In this document: positions 1 to 9,587 of the stretch, piece after piece
How positions within the stretch are numbered: the first letter of the stretch is position 1
Layout: the number at the start of each line of letters is the position of its first letter
Assembly: GCA_958446835.1 (NCBI GenBank)
Contig: CAUCXT010000004.1
Span: 38,772-102,771, forward strand
Length of the DNA: 64,000 nt
Origin: an uncultured Eubacterium sp.
Lineage (GTDB): Bacteria; Bacillota; Clostridia; Lachnospirales; Lachnospiraceae
Direction of reading: 5' to 3'
Position numbers and translations under genes: made by a program
Notes under the pieces: generated by a model
Databases searched by the model: none
The model's input: the letters and a program-made list of their open reading frames with translations, nothing else
What the model was told of the DNA's origin: nothing

Positions 1-703
1 TCTTAATTTCAGGTGTAAGGTCTTCACTGTCAAATGCCTTACCGACAAGGACAAGACATGTATTCTCCCTGTCCTTCATAGCAGAATACGCCTCTAACAG
101 CTTAGGAAGATTCTTGTGTGGTTTCAGATTACCCACATACATAATAACCTTTTTATCCCTCGGAAGATTGTATTTATCAATAAGATACTCAACATCTTCC
201 CTCTGCCTGTGAATGAATCTGTTATCCACCGCATTATATACAACAGATATTTTTTCTTCCGGTACCCTGTAGAAACGCAATATGTCCTTTTTGGAGTTTT
301 CCGATACCGTGAACACCACTTCAGCCTTATGTACTGCATAGCCTATAAGAAACTTTGCATATAAATATGCCAGCTTATTAGGCAGAAATTGAGGAAGTAC
401 AAGATGTGTCAGATCATGAACTGTCACTGCAAGTCTTCCCCTGTAAAATACCGGAACATTGTAATGCGGAACATGCAGCAGATCAACGCCGCTCTTTTTT
501 AACTCCTTAAAAGGAAAATGAAGCTGTTCACCTGCGCCATATATTTTTTCATCATAATTGATAACCTGTACACTCTCATCACATTTCAGAATGTCCTTAT
601 CATCACCGAGTGCAACATCATATATTCCATGTCCCATAAGAGTCTTAATGTAAGTTCCTATGCCTGACATCTGAATCATGCGGGCATCAATCGCGATTTT
701 CAT
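1..703 (-). CDS. Glycosyltransferase family 4, C-terminus cut by window edge
   Basis: This is the first 234 codons of a GT-B fold glycosyltransferase that runs off the left edge of the window. The N-terminus reads MKIAIDARMIQMSGIGTYIK, the usual GT4 opening with the acceptor-side glycine loop. Around residue 105 it has AVTVHDLTHL, then FTVSENSKKDIL and SVVYNAVD, and near residue 205 MYVGNLKPHKNLPKLLEA, the start of the nucleotide-sugar domain. The donor-binding E-x7-E motif would lie beyond the edge. The start is one base after the stop of the upstream GT4 gene, so the two are translationally linked. It probably adds a sugar to the polysaccharide repeat unit; donor and linkage cannot be told from sequence. 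Confidence 0.9.
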   Translation of the reverse strand, partial: MKIAIDARMIQMSGIGTYIKTLMGHGIYDVALGDDKDILKCDESVQVINYDEKIYGAGEQLHFPFKELKKSGVDLLHVPHYNVPVFYRGRLAVTVHDLTHLVLPQFLPNKLAYLYAKFLIGYAVHKAEVVFTVSENSKKDILRFYRVPEEKISVVYNAVDNRFIHRQREDVEYLIDKYNLPRDKKVIMYVGNLKPHKNLPKLLEAYSAMKDRENTCLVLVGKAFDSEDLTPEIK

Positions 704-704
704 A

Positions 705-1811
705 TTATTCCTGTACTCCGTTTCTCTCATTATATTTTTCTTCGACAAACGCCTTTATTCTTGCCTTAAAAACTTCATCATCGAACTTCTCGGCATGTTC
801 TCTGAGCTTATGCTTGTCAAAGGTCATAGTCTCAAATCTCTTGAGTGCATCTATAAGCGAATCTGTTGTCTGCTCTTTAAAAAAGGTTCCTGTAACTCCT
901 TCAACAACTGTCTCTAAAGCTCCACCCTTTCCGTAAGCTATAACAGGTCTTCCGCTCGCCATCGCCTCAAGCGGTGTTATTCCGAAGTCCTCCTCGCCCG
1001 GAAAAAGGAATGCCCTGCAGCCTGCATAAAGTTCCTTGACATGTGCGTCATCAACCCTTCCAAGCAGTTCAACTGTAGGTCCTGCCATAGCCTTAAGGCG
1101 CTTATAGTCCGGTCCGTCACCTACAACCTTAAGATTAAGCCCAAGCTTATTGCACGCGTCAATCGCAATATCAACTCTCTTGTATTCCTGAAAACGAGAT
1201 ACGACAAGGAAATAATCCCCATCATTTTCCGATATCTGAAAAAGCTTGCAGCGCACCGGAGGCGGTATCACTATAGCCTCGCGTCTGTAGTGCTTTCTGA
1301 TACGCTTGGCAACATTTTCGGAATTGGCAATAAAATAGTCAACCCTGGCTGCACTTGCATAATCCCACACACGAATCCATGTAAGGAAATAATCCAAAAG
1401 CTTTCTCACAAGCTTTCCTTTGCCGGACATTTTCCCGGCATACTCATACGAGAACTCCCATGCATATCTCATAGGCGAATGGCAATAGCAGATATGAATG
1501 GCATCAGGATGTGTGATAACTCCTTTCGCCACACTTGAACTGCTGCTAAGTACCATATCATATCCTGTAAGGTCAAATGACTCAATCGCAGTAGGCATAA
1601 AAGGAAACAGCTTTCTATGATTGGTACATTCCTTCTTCTTCTGGAGATGTGAAGTTATAATATTGGCACTCTTAAGCGGCTCCTCCATCTTACTATGATT
1701 ACATATCAAAGTATATATGGGTGCCTCAGGATAAAGCTCGACAAAATCCGATAAAACTCTCTCCGCGCCTCCCATTGTCGGAAGCCAGTCATGCACTAAC
1801 GCAATCTTCAT
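705..1811 (-). CDS. Glycosyltransferase family 4 (mannosyltransferase-like)
   Basis: A complete 368-residue GT4 enzyme. The N-terminal Rossmann half starts MKIALVHDWLPTMGGAERVL with the GGAER loop. The C-terminal half has VVSRFQEYKRVDIAIDA near residue 205 and the donor-site motif EEDFGITPLEAMASG with glutamates near 274 and 282. This is the pattern of WbaZ/WcaC-type mannosyl or similar transferases; the actual sugar is unknown. It sits between the Wzz-like gene (21 bases upstream) and the truncated GT4 gene, in the same orientation as the rest of the polysaccharide operon. It acts on the cytoplasmic face of the membrane on an undecaprenyl-linked intermediate, by family analogy. Confidence 0.9.
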   Translation of the reverse strand: MKIALVHDWLPTMGGAERVLSDFVELYPEAPIYTLICNHSKMEEPLKSANIITSHLQKKKECTNHRKLFPFMPTAIESFDLTGYDMVLSSSSSVAKGVITHPDAIHICYCHSPMRYAWEFSYEYAGKMSGKGKLVRKLLDYFLTWIRVWDYASAARVDYFIANSENVAKRIRKHYRREAIVIPPPVRCKLFQISENDGDYFLVVSRFQEYKRVDIAIDACNKLGLNLKVVGDGPDYKRLKAMAGPTVELLGRVDDAHVKELYAGCRAFLFPGEEDFGITPLEAMASGRPVIAYGKGGALETVVEGVTGTFFKEQTTDSLIDALKRFETMTFDKHKLREHAEKFDDEVFKARIKAFVEEKYNERNGVQE

Positions 1812-1832
1812 TATATTCCACCTCAGTAATAA

Positions 1833-3098
1833 TTATTTGCAAAGTATATATCCTAAGATATTTCCATTCACAGTATTTACCCTTGCGAGGGCTGTCTTTA
1901 TTGTATGAATCTCATCATATCCACCGTTCACCATAATGATGATTCCCTGTGCTGCTGCGATATCCCTTGATGTCTCTGCACACACTTCTATACCATCAAC
2001 ACATGCAAACTTGACCTTATCTGTGGAAGCAGCCTCTGCAATTCGCTGCATAACATCTGCATTCTTCTGTCTGCCAACTGTTGTAAGCAGTACCTTATCG
2101 ACTCCGCTCTTCTCGCACATTGCACCTATAGATGCCGCTGTTATATTCTCTGAAAGCTGAACATTCTTCTTAAACTCTCCAAGGAATTCGCCTTCACCCT
2201 CGAAAAATCTCTCAAGCTCCTCCCTTGTGCGAACCTTTCTGTCACATATTGCAATAACGAAGATGATGAATAAACCTATCACGAAGCCCACGGCTCCCTT
2301 TATAATCGTAGACATCTTGAAAATATATGCAAACTGGAAATCAAACTTTTCAATCTGTCCTGTAACAATCTTATTGTACTCGGCATATTCGTCCATAGTA
2401 GCCTTTATGGAAGCATCATCAGGCTGAATATAAGTATAGAATCCGTTAACATACACTCTCAAAGTCACTGTCGGCTCTGAAGCAACATTGCATGTAATAT
2501 ATGGATATAACTTTTCCATCTCGCTTGCAATATATGAAGCCGCTGCCGCTGCACCTGTACGAATTCTTTCAATTCCACCGAGTCCTGTATATGACATACT
2601 CATTGTCTTATCATTCAAAAGTGATATTGTAAAAGTATCATACTCATTATCAGTCGGTGTTCTCGGGCTGGTAACAAGCTCTGAATATCCTGCTTTTGTA
2701 AGTGCCGAATTGACAAAATCATAAAAGCCCTGAGATGTTGCGATAGAGCCTGCATAGCTCACAGCATTGGCATTGACGGTCTGATATATTGAAAAATCCG
2801 GTGTTCCCTCAACTCCGATACTCTCGTAATACTTCTCAACATTGATATTAAAAGAAATATCCACAAGACCGCAATGAATTCTGTCTGCTTCATTCTCAGC
2901 TATAGTAACCGGTGTCCTCTGAATCTTGCTCTCGTCATTCTCCGCTTCACTTATCTTAAGCGAGCTGCTGTATGTAGCTGCTCCGTATAACAGCATTAAA
3001 GCCATAAGCACTGCTGCAATCCACCAGTACTTCTTAAAATTATCCCATAAGCGGTCAAAGCTGACAAATACCATATCTTCTTTTTTATTATTTTCCAT
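1833..3098 (-). CDS. Wzz/CapA-like polysaccharide chain-length determinant membrane protein
   Basis: 421 residues with the classic chain-length determinant layout. A short cytoplasmic N-terminus is followed by a membrane helix at about residues 24-42 (YWWIAAVLMALMLLYGAATY), a long external domain and a second helix at about 265-287 (GAVGFVIGLFIIFVIAICD). A cytoplasmic tail of about 135 residues follows. That tail resembles the Rossmann-like part of a BY-kinase but has no Walker A motif, so it is probably a partner or regulator domain rather than an active tyrosine kinase. AAGGAG lies before the ATG. It is co-directional with the glycosyltransferases and probably controls chain length or export. 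The identification rests on topology and context more than on sequence motifs. Confidence 0.75.
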   Translation of the reverse strand: MENNKKEDMVFVSFDRLWDNFKKYWWIAAVLMALMLLYGAATYSSSLKISEAENDESKIQRTPVTIAENEADRIHCGLVDISFNINVEKYYESIGVEGTPDFSIYQTVNANAVSYAGSIATSQGFYDFVNSALTKAGYSELVTSPRTPTDNEYDTFTISLLNDKTMSMSYTGLGGIERIRTGAAAAASYIASEMEKLYPYITCNVASEPTVTLRVYVNGFYTYIQPDDASIKATMDEYAEYNKIVTGQIEKFDFQFAYIFKMSTIIKGAVGFVIGLFIIFVIAICDRKVRTREELERFFEGEGEFLGEFKKNVQLSENITAASIGAMCEKSGVDKVLLTTVGRQKNADVMQRIAEAASTDKVKFACVDGIEVCAETSRDIAAAQGIIIMVNGGYDEIHTIKTALARVNTVNGNILGYILCK

Positions 3099-3182
3099 GC
3101 CAAATCTCCTTATTATTATCTTACTCTCAACACACAGCTGTCTTATTAGCTGTGTATCTAATTAATTATAACATAGTTTTAA

Positions 3183-4007
3183 TTACTTTCCAACAAAAAT
3201 CTTAATATATGGTGTTATTGAGCGTACACACGCCGTCATAAATCCAAAGTTTCTGTTAAGATAATGAAACCAGTCCTTAAAAGGAAGACCCTTAAAAGAC
3301 TCTTTTAATTTAATTCTTTTAACGATTCCGAGGCTCCTGTCCTGCCAGCTTCCTTCTATAGGATTGTCATTGCACACTCCGACATACTCCGGCATAACAT
3401 ATATATCATTACCTCCGTGCGATATTCTGAAGCCCAGATCGAAATCACCCATGCTGTGCTTATAGTATGGGTCGACATTTTTTACAAGCTTCATTATCCC
3501 CATCGGTATCAACGTACAGTTGGCATTAAATGTCGTACACTTCACATCCGAGCCGTCAACGCCTATCATACTATAGCTTATGCCCTTCCCATACAGTATT
3601 CCGCCATACGAAAAGTTTCCCGATGAATCACATGTCGGTCCTACAATGACGCTTCCTGCCCTATCCGGTTTTTTAGAATAATCTACCAGTCTGTCAACCA
3701 CACCCGGAACGAAGTCCACATCGTCATTTACCAACAGCATATAGTCATACATATCCGCATTTTTCATTCCGATTTCAATTCCGCGGTGCATCCCGCCGTT
3801 CCAGAACAAAGTCGGCTCCGCATGGACAAGCTCAACATCCTCATATCCTGCTTTTTCAATTTCTTCACAGGTTTCGTCGGTGCTTCCGGCATCCACCACT
3901 ATATAATGGTATTTATTATTGTTATTGCCGTCATGCAGCTTTTCAAGACATCTGGTGGTCTTTTCTCTTCTGTTGTGGCAGGTCATTACAACAACTATTT
4001 TTGACAT
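3183..4007 (-). CDS. Glycosyltransferase family 2 (rhamnosyltransferase-like)
   Basis: A 274-residue GT-A fold enzyme. It opens MSKIVVVMTCHNRREKTTRCL, followed by HYIVVDAGSTDET and the metal-binding DXD-type motif LLVNDDVDF near residue 95. The WNGGMHRGIEIGM segment is typical of rhamnosyl- and galactofuranosyl-transferase relatives. A GDFDLGFRISHGG segment late in the domain corresponds to the acceptor/catalytic loop. Its start overlaps the end of the acyltransferase gene by 13 bases, which implies translational coupling. It probably transfers a sugar during repeat-unit assembly; donor unknown. Confidence 0.88.
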   Translation of the reverse strand: MSKIVVVMTCHNRREKTTRCLEKLHDGNNNNKYHYIVVDAGSTDETCEEIEKAGYEDVELVHAEPTLFWNGGMHRGIEIGMKNADMYDYMLLVNDDVDFVPGVVDRLVDYSKKPDRAGSVIVGPTCDSSGNFSYGGILYGKGISYSMIGVDGSDVKCTTFNANCTLIPMGIMKLVKNVDPYYKHSMGDFDLGFRISHGGNDIYVMPEYVGVCNDNPIEGSWQDRSLGIVKRIKLKESFKGLPFKDWFHYLNRNFGFMTACVRSITPYIKIFVGK

Positions 4008-5071
4008 ATCTTCCTCCCCTTAATCAGCTTTGCAAACGGAACCTCAACCGCATGATGTAATAGCGCTGTCATAAGTGCGGTCACAGATAATACAATTAAA
4101 AGGAATGGGAAGTATCCAAGGTAGTGTACATGTTCACTGAAATACTCAGTCAGCTCTATAACCGGCATGTGCACCAGATATACGGTGAAGCTGTACCTTG
4201 CAAGAAACGAGAACACCCTTCCCACCCACTGTGTCTTATCACTGTATGAAAAATCTTTCATGGAGAGCATGAAAGCCACCGTAAGAAGCGACCATATAAT
4301 TCGGTTAAACGTATCCTCCCTCATTGCAAGGAAACAGGCAAGTGCGACGATAACCAGTCTCATATAATTCTTCTCTTTCCCATCCTTTATGGCATACCAT
4401 GCAACTGTTCCAAATACAAAGGATATCAAGTTAAACACTGCACAATCCCCGGCAGTTTCCGCCGCCCAAGGCACATTATTCCTATTAAGAAAATATGAAT
4501 ATACCGCCTTATACCCGTATGCAAACACCACAACAGCAGCCAGAAAAACAAGAGAAGCCCTATAGTTCTTCACATACTTTCTTATAACAGGCGCCAGAAT
4601 ATAATACAACATAAAGCAGCTCATCGTCCAAAGACCCCAGAGGTCATTCCAGTAGTAATACTGTGATGATGGGACGATTCCGTTTAAAAACAGGAAATAT
4701 CTGATCCAGCCGATTCCAAGCATTGAGTCGGCAGGCATCTGCCCAAGAATAGCATCCCAGACAATTATGGCAAAAATAATAATCACATAGTATGCCGGGA
4801 TTATTCTTGAAACACGCTTTATAAAATATTCTTTTATATTCCTGCTGTTCTCAACAGACTGCATTATAAGATAACCGCTCATCGCAAAGAAAACGCATAC
4901 ACCGAAATTAAAATGCCTGAACATGTTAAATACAAACTGAGGCTTAGGAAGATTTCTGAATCCGGCAAAATGAATCATGAAAACCATTGCCGCAGCCAGA
5001 ACTCTCAGGATATCGAACACCGGTCTGTTTATTCCGCTTCCTTTTGATGATAGGTTCTGTCTGTCAGCCAT
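3995..5071 (-). CDS. Acyltransferase family 3 (OafA/WecH-like) membrane protein
   Basis: About 358 residues and roughly ten hydrophobic helices, with the acyltransferase-3 pattern. It begins FDILRVLAAAMVFMIHFAG, in which the histidine of the first helix is the conserved catalytic-site residue, followed by FGVCVFFAMSGYLI and then an R-R-I-P-type motif, KRVSRIIPAYY. These proteins O-acetylate or otherwise acylate surface sugars using a cytoplasmic acyl donor. The start is placed at the ATG at 5071, with AAGG eight bases upstream, rather than the GTG two codons earlier. It overlaps its neighbours on both sides (8 and 13 bases), so it is firmly inside the polysaccharide operon and probably decorates the polymer. 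Confidence 0.9.
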   Translation of the reverse strand: MADRQNLSSKGSGINRPVFDILRVLAAAMVFMIHFAGFRNLPKPQFVFNMFRHFNFGVCVFFAMSGYLIMQSVENSRNIKEYFIKRVSRIIPAYYVIIIFAIIVWDAILGQMPADSMLGIGWIRYFLFLNGIVPSSQYYYWNDLWGLWTMSCFMLYYILAPVIRKYVKNYRASLVFLAAVVVFAYGYKAVYSYFLNRNNVPWAAETAGDCAVFNLISFVFGTVAWYAIKDGKEKNYMRLVIVALACFLAMREDTFNRIIWSLLTVAFMLSMKDFSYSDKTQWVGRVFSFLARYSFTVYLVHMPVIELTEYFSEHVHYLGYFPFLLIVLSVTALMTALLHHAVEVPFAKLIKGRKICQK

Positions 5072-6041
5072 TGTCACTGCCTTCCTTTCCTTCTGTTTTT
5101 ACTTCCCAATAGCAGGCATTCTCAACCTTATCGGCGCCCGCCGGAATCTCACTCTTATCCGGGTACACCCAGTTTTCGTTATACATAAGATGTGTGTCCG
5201 ACTCGTCCCATCTTCTACCCTTTATTCCAAAGAGTATCTGGAGCACTCCACCAAGATGTATCGCCTGTTTTCCCATCTTCTTTATATGTGCTGCAAGCGG
5301 AAATCCATACGCACCACAGCCTATCAGCGCCACATCAAAGTCAATCTTATCGCACTCATCGCACATATACTGTAATGCGTCGAACCATGTGGCAAATCTC
5401 TCATCCGTCGCACTTCCGCTTGTCTGTACAGCCTTCAACGTCTTTAGCTCAAAGTCAGGAAGAAGCTGTGGATTCTTAAAAAGTGCCTTTCTTTTTTCAT
5501 ACTGCCTTTTAATTGAATCTTCGAATGGATGTATCACAAGAACCTTTTTTCCTCTGAGTGCTTCACTCCACGGCTCATCCATCATGTTCCACGGCTCAAG
5601 TCCCATAAGAACACCCACGTTCTTTATATCACCGCAATACCTTTTCACATAATACTCTTCGTAATTGACCAGCCAGCACCCTAAGATATCCACCTGTGAA
5701 CAGGAATCCTTCATAATATCGTTGAATCTGTACAACAGCTTCTCATCCTTCGGGAAGAAGCCGGCACTCTTGTCGAGGAAATCTATCGCCCGCTTCATCT
5801 TTTCCTCATCGCCAAATTCCGCGCTCTGCATTGCGAACACCTCAAAGCCGCCAAATCTCCCCGCCATAAAAGGTTTTCCGCTCATTATCTCCGATTTTAT
5901 AATAGTATTCATCTCGGAAGGCTCAACGATTTTTACACCGGCATACCTTTTTATGAACTTATGTTTAAATATATCAAAGTGCAGCTTATTGTACAGGACA
6001 CCCTTCGCACCATAATACAGCCTGTCAAGCTGATTCGCCAT
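5064..6041 (-). CDS. GT-D fold-like glycosyltransferase / conserved capsule-cluster protein
   Basis: 325 residues. It is not a member of the common GT-A or GT-B families. It has FMAGRFGGFEVFAM near residue 56, which resembles the R-[FY]-G-x-x-E opening of GT-D/DUF1792-type transferases. It also has VLVIHPFEDSIKRQYEKR, LIGCGAYGFPLAAHIKKMG and a conserved Gly-Gly-Val-Leu-Gln-Ile segment (HLGGVLQILFGIKG) near residue 270. Proteins of this kind recur in Clostridia polysaccharide clusters, usually annotated as hypothetical. Its place between a GT2 gene (four bases upstream) and an acyltransferase fits a sugar-transfer or sugar-modifying step, but the reaction is inferred only. Confidence 0.55.
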   Translation of the reverse strand: MANQLDRLYYGAKGVLYNKLHFDIFKHKFIKRYAGVKIVEPSEMNTIIKSEIMSGKPFMAGRFGGFEVFAMQSAEFGDEEKMKRAIDFLDKSAGFFPKDEKLLYRFNDIMKDSCSQVDILGCWLVNYEEYYVKRYCGDIKNVGVLMGLEPWNMMDEPWSEALRGKKVLVIHPFEDSIKRQYEKRKALFKNPQLLPDFELKTLKAVQTSGSATDERFATWFDALQYMCDECDKIDFDVALIGCGAYGFPLAAHIKKMGKQAIHLGGVLQILFGIKGRRWDESDTHLMYNENWVYPDKSEIPAGADKVENACYWEVKTEGKEGSDNG

Positions 6042-6045
6042 ACTC

Positions 6046-7011
6046 TCACCCTCTGTTCTTAATTATTCTTTTAAGCTTAAAAAGCCATAAAAAATAGACC
6101 GCTATAATATATTTATACTTTCCGGTGACATAGTCATTCTTCATTATGCACTTAAGCTGTGCCTTTAGCTGTGCCTTCAGCTCCGACATTATACGCTTAT
6201 AATCATCATATCTGTAATACTCACACTGGAGATACCCTGCCAGCAAAGAATCATAATAATTTGCCATGATTCTCTGTGCCTCATTCTCAAGCCCGATTGA
6301 TAAATATATATCCGCCATCTCCCTCCACATTGGGATAAGGCTCAGTTTCTTTACCGAACGCGCCTGTGCCATGGCACTGTCCGGGTTGTCCTTCCTGTAA
6401 AAATACAGTTTTTCATCGATTACAACGGCACTATCCGACTTCGAAAAATAATCTGCATTTACAAGCAGATCCTCACCATAGAAGATGTTCTTTCTCACCT
6501 TGTAGCTCTGTCTCATGCGTTCCGTGTCAAAAAGCTTTGCCCACAGTGCCCAGCCAAATGAAGCCTCCCTGTTGTCAAGCAGTGCCTTCATTATATCCGT
6601 TCCGTGATAGCGGCTTATAGCCGGGATATTCTTCCCCGATTCATCCTGGGCAATAACGGCGTCTGCTTTCTCATTATCCATAATCTTCACAAGACGTTCA
6701 ACGGCCTCAGGTTCTAACCTGTCATCGCTGTCTAAAAACATCACCCTGCTTCCGCAGGCTCTCTCAAGCCCGGCCGCACGCGCCGCCGACACTCCCTCAT
6801 TCTTCTTTCTTATAAGAGTGCTCTTACTGTTTCTGTATTCATCGCAGAATCTGACCGTACCGGCATCCGTGCTGCCATCATCGACTATAATAAGTTCTAT
6901 ATCGTCGTATGTCTGTGCCTCAACTGAGGCTGTACACTCTCTGAGATATTCAACCGAGGTGTTATACACCGGAACAATTATACTGACCCTGCTATCAATT
7001 AAATGACTCAT
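6046..7011 (-). CDS. Glycosyltransferase family 2
   Basis: 321 residues. The N-terminal GT-A domain contains VSIIVPVYNTSVEYLRECTASV, interrupted by no gap, then ELIIVDDGSTDAG and the DXD-like MFLDSDDRLEPEAVE near residue 95. The helical C-terminus ends in a basic, hydrophobic segment (YIIAVYFLWLFKLKRIIKNR) that could touch the membrane. These are the marks of a family 2 transferase acting on a lipid-linked glycan. The start overlaps the end of the ABC exporter by 17 bases. Donor and acceptor are not predictable. Confidence 0.9.
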   Translation of the reverse strand: MSHLIDSRVSIIVPVYNTSVEYLRECTASVEAQTYDDIELIIVDDGSTDAGTVRFCDEYRNSKSTLIRKKNEGVSAARAAGLERACGSRVMFLDSDDRLEPEAVERLVKIMDNEKADAVIAQDESGKNIPAISRYHGTDIMKALLDNREASFGWALWAKLFDTERMRQSYKVRKNIFYGEDLLVNADYFSKSDSAVVIDEKLYFYRKDNPDSAMAQARSVKKLSLIPMWREMADIYLSIGLENEAQRIMANYYDSLLAGYLQCEYYRYDDYKRIMSELKAQLKAQLKCIMKNDYVTGKYKYIIAVYFLWLFKLKRIIKNRG

Positions 7012-8737
7012 TGCTCTTAGTCACCCTGCCTTCTTTGACCTCATATACTATATCACAATTCTTGATGGTTGAAAGTCTGTGAGCGATTATAATGAGCGTC
7101 ATCTTTCCGTGTAGACTGTCTATGGCCTCCATGACGGCTCTTTCCGTCTCAGTGTCAAGCGCCGATGTAGCCTCATCAAGGACAAGTATCTCCGGCTCCC
7201 TGTAGAGCGCACGCGCGATACCGATACGCTGTCTCTGTCCTCCCGAAAGTCTTACACCCATCTCACCTATCACTGTGTCAAGACCATCATCCATATCTTT
7301 GACAACATTCTCAAGCTGTGCCTCCCTTATAACACGCCATACCTTCTCGTCATCAATCTCGCTCTCCGGAACACCGAATGCTATATTCCTTCTTAGAGAT
7401 TCATCCATAAGGTAAATATTCTGTGGTATATATCCGACCTTCTTATGCCATGCATCCATGCAGTCCGCTATATTGCTTCCGTCCACCTTGACACAGCCCT
7501 TCTGAGGCTTTAACACTCCAAGCATAATGTCAACCATTGTTGTCTTTCCGGCACCGGATGGTCCAATGAATGCCACGGATGTATTCTTTTCAATCTTAAA
7601 TGAGGCATCGTTGATGACATTCTCAACGCCCTCCTCATAAGAAAACGAAAGGTCTTCAACAGATATTTCCTTATCAAATGTAATATCAGAGACTGTATTC
7701 TCCTCAGATTTACGCTTAGATATGGCAATCATTCTCTGTCTCTCGGTATACACCGACTCAACAAATGCCCTGCTGTATAAAAGTGTACTTATATATGCAC
7801 TTATCTTATTAACCGAAGGTAAAAGTCTCATAGCACCCATCGCGAACACTCCAAGTGTTGTCGCAAATGCAATGCTTATGTCCCCAAGGCTCGCCTTAAT
7901 TATAACTATAATCATGAGGGAACCTATGCACGCCGCCTCCATGACAGGCTTCGGAATAGAATTGAGCAGCGCATTATCCTTCTGATTTTTTGCAAGGTCA
8001 TAATTGATGGAATCAAATTCTTCTCCGAAGAACTTCTCTCTGTTGGCAATCTTTATCTCCTTGATTCCTCCGAATGACTGCTGCATGCATTTTACAATGC
8101 CTGCATAGAGTCTTCTGTATTCCTCTCCCATATGTTTGAGCCTGTTTTTGTAAAAGCGCATGAAGAAAAATGTGAATGAACCGACAATCAGACCTATACC
8201 GAGTGTGAGAAGCCCATCCTTCACAAAAAGATAAATTCCGATAGCAGTAATCGTGCAAAGCTCTGATACAAGCTGAATCACATTGAGAACCGCAACATAG
8301 AACATGTTGGTATCGTTATAAACATTTCTTATTAAATCAGCGCTGTTGTTCTTTACATGGAAGAAATAGTCCTGCTCAAGGTAACTGTTCATAACCTTAC
8401 ATGACAGCTCCTTATGTCCGAAATAGATGAACTTGTACGTCATGTTATTCTGCATGATTATGTAGACGGTCTTTAACACATAGGCCGCAACTATAAACGC
8501 CGAACAGAAAATAACGACATTCCTATACCCGGATATGCCGAAGGTATTGCACATGAATGCTATAAACGCATTGTCCATATAGCTGTCCGGAAGCATAATT
8601 GCCTCTATAAAGTTATTAAACGCATACAGAGCAACCAGCTCCATTCCGGCACCGCCTAAGATTACCAAAGACATGCCAAACAGCTTAAGCCTCTGTCCTG
8701 CATTGAACATGGAAAACATCTTTTTTAAAGCGCTCAT
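6995..8737 (-). CDS. ABC exporter half-transporter (PglK/MsbA-type, possible lipid-linked oligosaccharide flippase)
   Basis: 580 residues with a fused transmembrane domain (about 1-330, six helices) and a nucleotide-binding domain. The latter has Walker A GPSGAGKTT, signature LSGGQRQR, Walker B ILVLDEATSAL and the H-loop IIAHRLSTI. It would work as a homodimer. Its position between glycosyltransferase genes, with 4- and 17-base overlaps, and the absence of a Wzx flippase in the visible cluster suggest it flips the lipid-linked repeat unit, as PglK does in Campylobacter. That role is an inference; the ABC exporter family is certain. Confidence 0.9.
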   Translation of the reverse strand: MSALKKMFSMFNAGQRLKLFGMSLVILGGAGMELVALYAFNNFIEAIMLPDSYMDNAFIAFMCNTFGISGYRNVVIFCSAFIVAAYVLKTVYIIMQNNMTYKFIYFGHKELSCKVMNSYLEQDYFFHVKNNSADLIRNVYNDTNMFYVAVLNVIQLVSELCTITAIGIYLFVKDGLLTLGIGLIVGSFTFFFMRFYKNRLKHMGEEYRRLYAGIVKCMQQSFGGIKEIKIANREKFFGEEFDSINYDLAKNQKDNALLNSIPKPVMEAACIGSLMIIVIIKASLGDISIAFATTLGVFAMGAMRLLPSVNKISAYISTLLYSRAFVESVYTERQRMIAISKRKSEENTVSDITFDKEISVEDLSFSYEEGVENVINDASFKIEKNTSVAFIGPSGAGKTTMVDIMLGVLKPQKGCVKVDGSNIADCMDAWHKKVGYIPQNIYLMDESLRRNIAFGVPESEIDDEKVWRVIREAQLENVVKDMDDGLDTVIGEMGVRLSGGQRQRIGIARALYREPEILVLDEATSALDTETERAVMEAIDSLHGKMTLIIIAHRLSTIKNCDIVYEVKEGRVTKSNESFN

Positions 8738-9573
8738 CTTAAATCCTCATTTCCTTTTAATTCAACAACCTTCCACTCCGGCAGGTAAATCTTCTTAGCA
8801 TCTGGCGAAAACGGCGCATATACATCTCCGCCGCGCTCATCTAACAGTGCCGACCACCTTGAGAATGTGCTGTCGGACAAAATATGTCTCCTGCACGCCC
8901 TCATTACAAACATTTCCTCTATGTCCGAAAACTCTCCAAGCTCCCAAATGAACTCTGCCTCTATGCCAAGCTTCTTAACATATTCTTCTGCAAGCTCATG
9001 GACATTGGAAAACACAACAATTCTCGGCTTTTCGTTCTTCTGTCTCAAATCCTCAAGCACATTGGCATAATAGCTGATTGGCAATGGTGGAATATCCCCT
9101 CCTCTTATATGGAGTGAGCATGAATTTCCATTCTCAAGCTCCTGTATAAGCTGCTGTGCCTTCTTTGAAAAAGGCTTCTTCGGCGTGAACTGTCTTAATA
9201 TATCCTCCCTGCAGGTATTAAAGTAATAGATATTCTGAAAATATCCTTTAAGATATTTATTCCTTATAAATTTCTTTCTGTATACATTCATGTCAAGCGG
9301 ATTGCTCTCGCCACTTTTTTCGAATATCACATTATATTTTAAATCTCTTCTAAGTCTTTTATAAACTTTGTGAAAAAAACTCTTATTGCTAAAGCTCTCC
9401 CTCTTTGTGTAATCTATGTTGAACTCATCAAGACCGTAAGTTCTGAAGGTGGAGTTATCGACCTCTGTTGTATCTAAAAGCAGAGTATCGCCATCATGCT
9501 TTGCAACAGAATATCCACACACATAATTGTACATCTGATTTCCCAGTCCATCACCTATCTTAACAACTACCAT
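8734..9573 (-). CDS. Alpha-1,2-fucosyltransferase-like, GT11 family
   Basis: 279 residues. It begins VVKIGDGLGNQMYNYVCGYS, the GGLGNQMFQYA-like signature of family 11. It later has CSLHIRGGDIP (residues about 150-160), matching the H-x-R-x-G-D GDP-fucose binding motif. Near residue 225 ACRRHILSDSTFSRWSALL matches the conserved SNSTFSWWAA-type motif. It should transfer fucose (or a related sugar) from a GDP donor to galactose in alpha-1,2 linkage. It shares ATGA with the ABC exporter start. A fucosylated surface polymer would resemble host blood-group glycans; that is an inference from the family. Confidence 0.85.
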   Translation of the reverse strand: MVVVKIGDGLGNQMYNYVCGYSVAKHDGDTLLLDTTEVDNSTFRTYGLDEFNIDYTKRESFSNKSFFHKVYKRLRRDLKYNVIFEKSGESNPLDMNVYRKKFIRNKYLKGYFQNIYYFNTCREDILRQFTPKKPFSKKAQQLIQELENGNSCSLHIRGGDIPPLPISYYANVLEDLRQKNEKPRIVVFSNVHELAEEYVKKLGIEAEFIWELGEFSDIEEMFVMRACRRHILSDSTFSRWSALLDERGGDVYAPFSPDAKKIYLPEWKVVELKGNEDLR

Positions 9574-9587
9574 ACTGCTCCTCGTTT

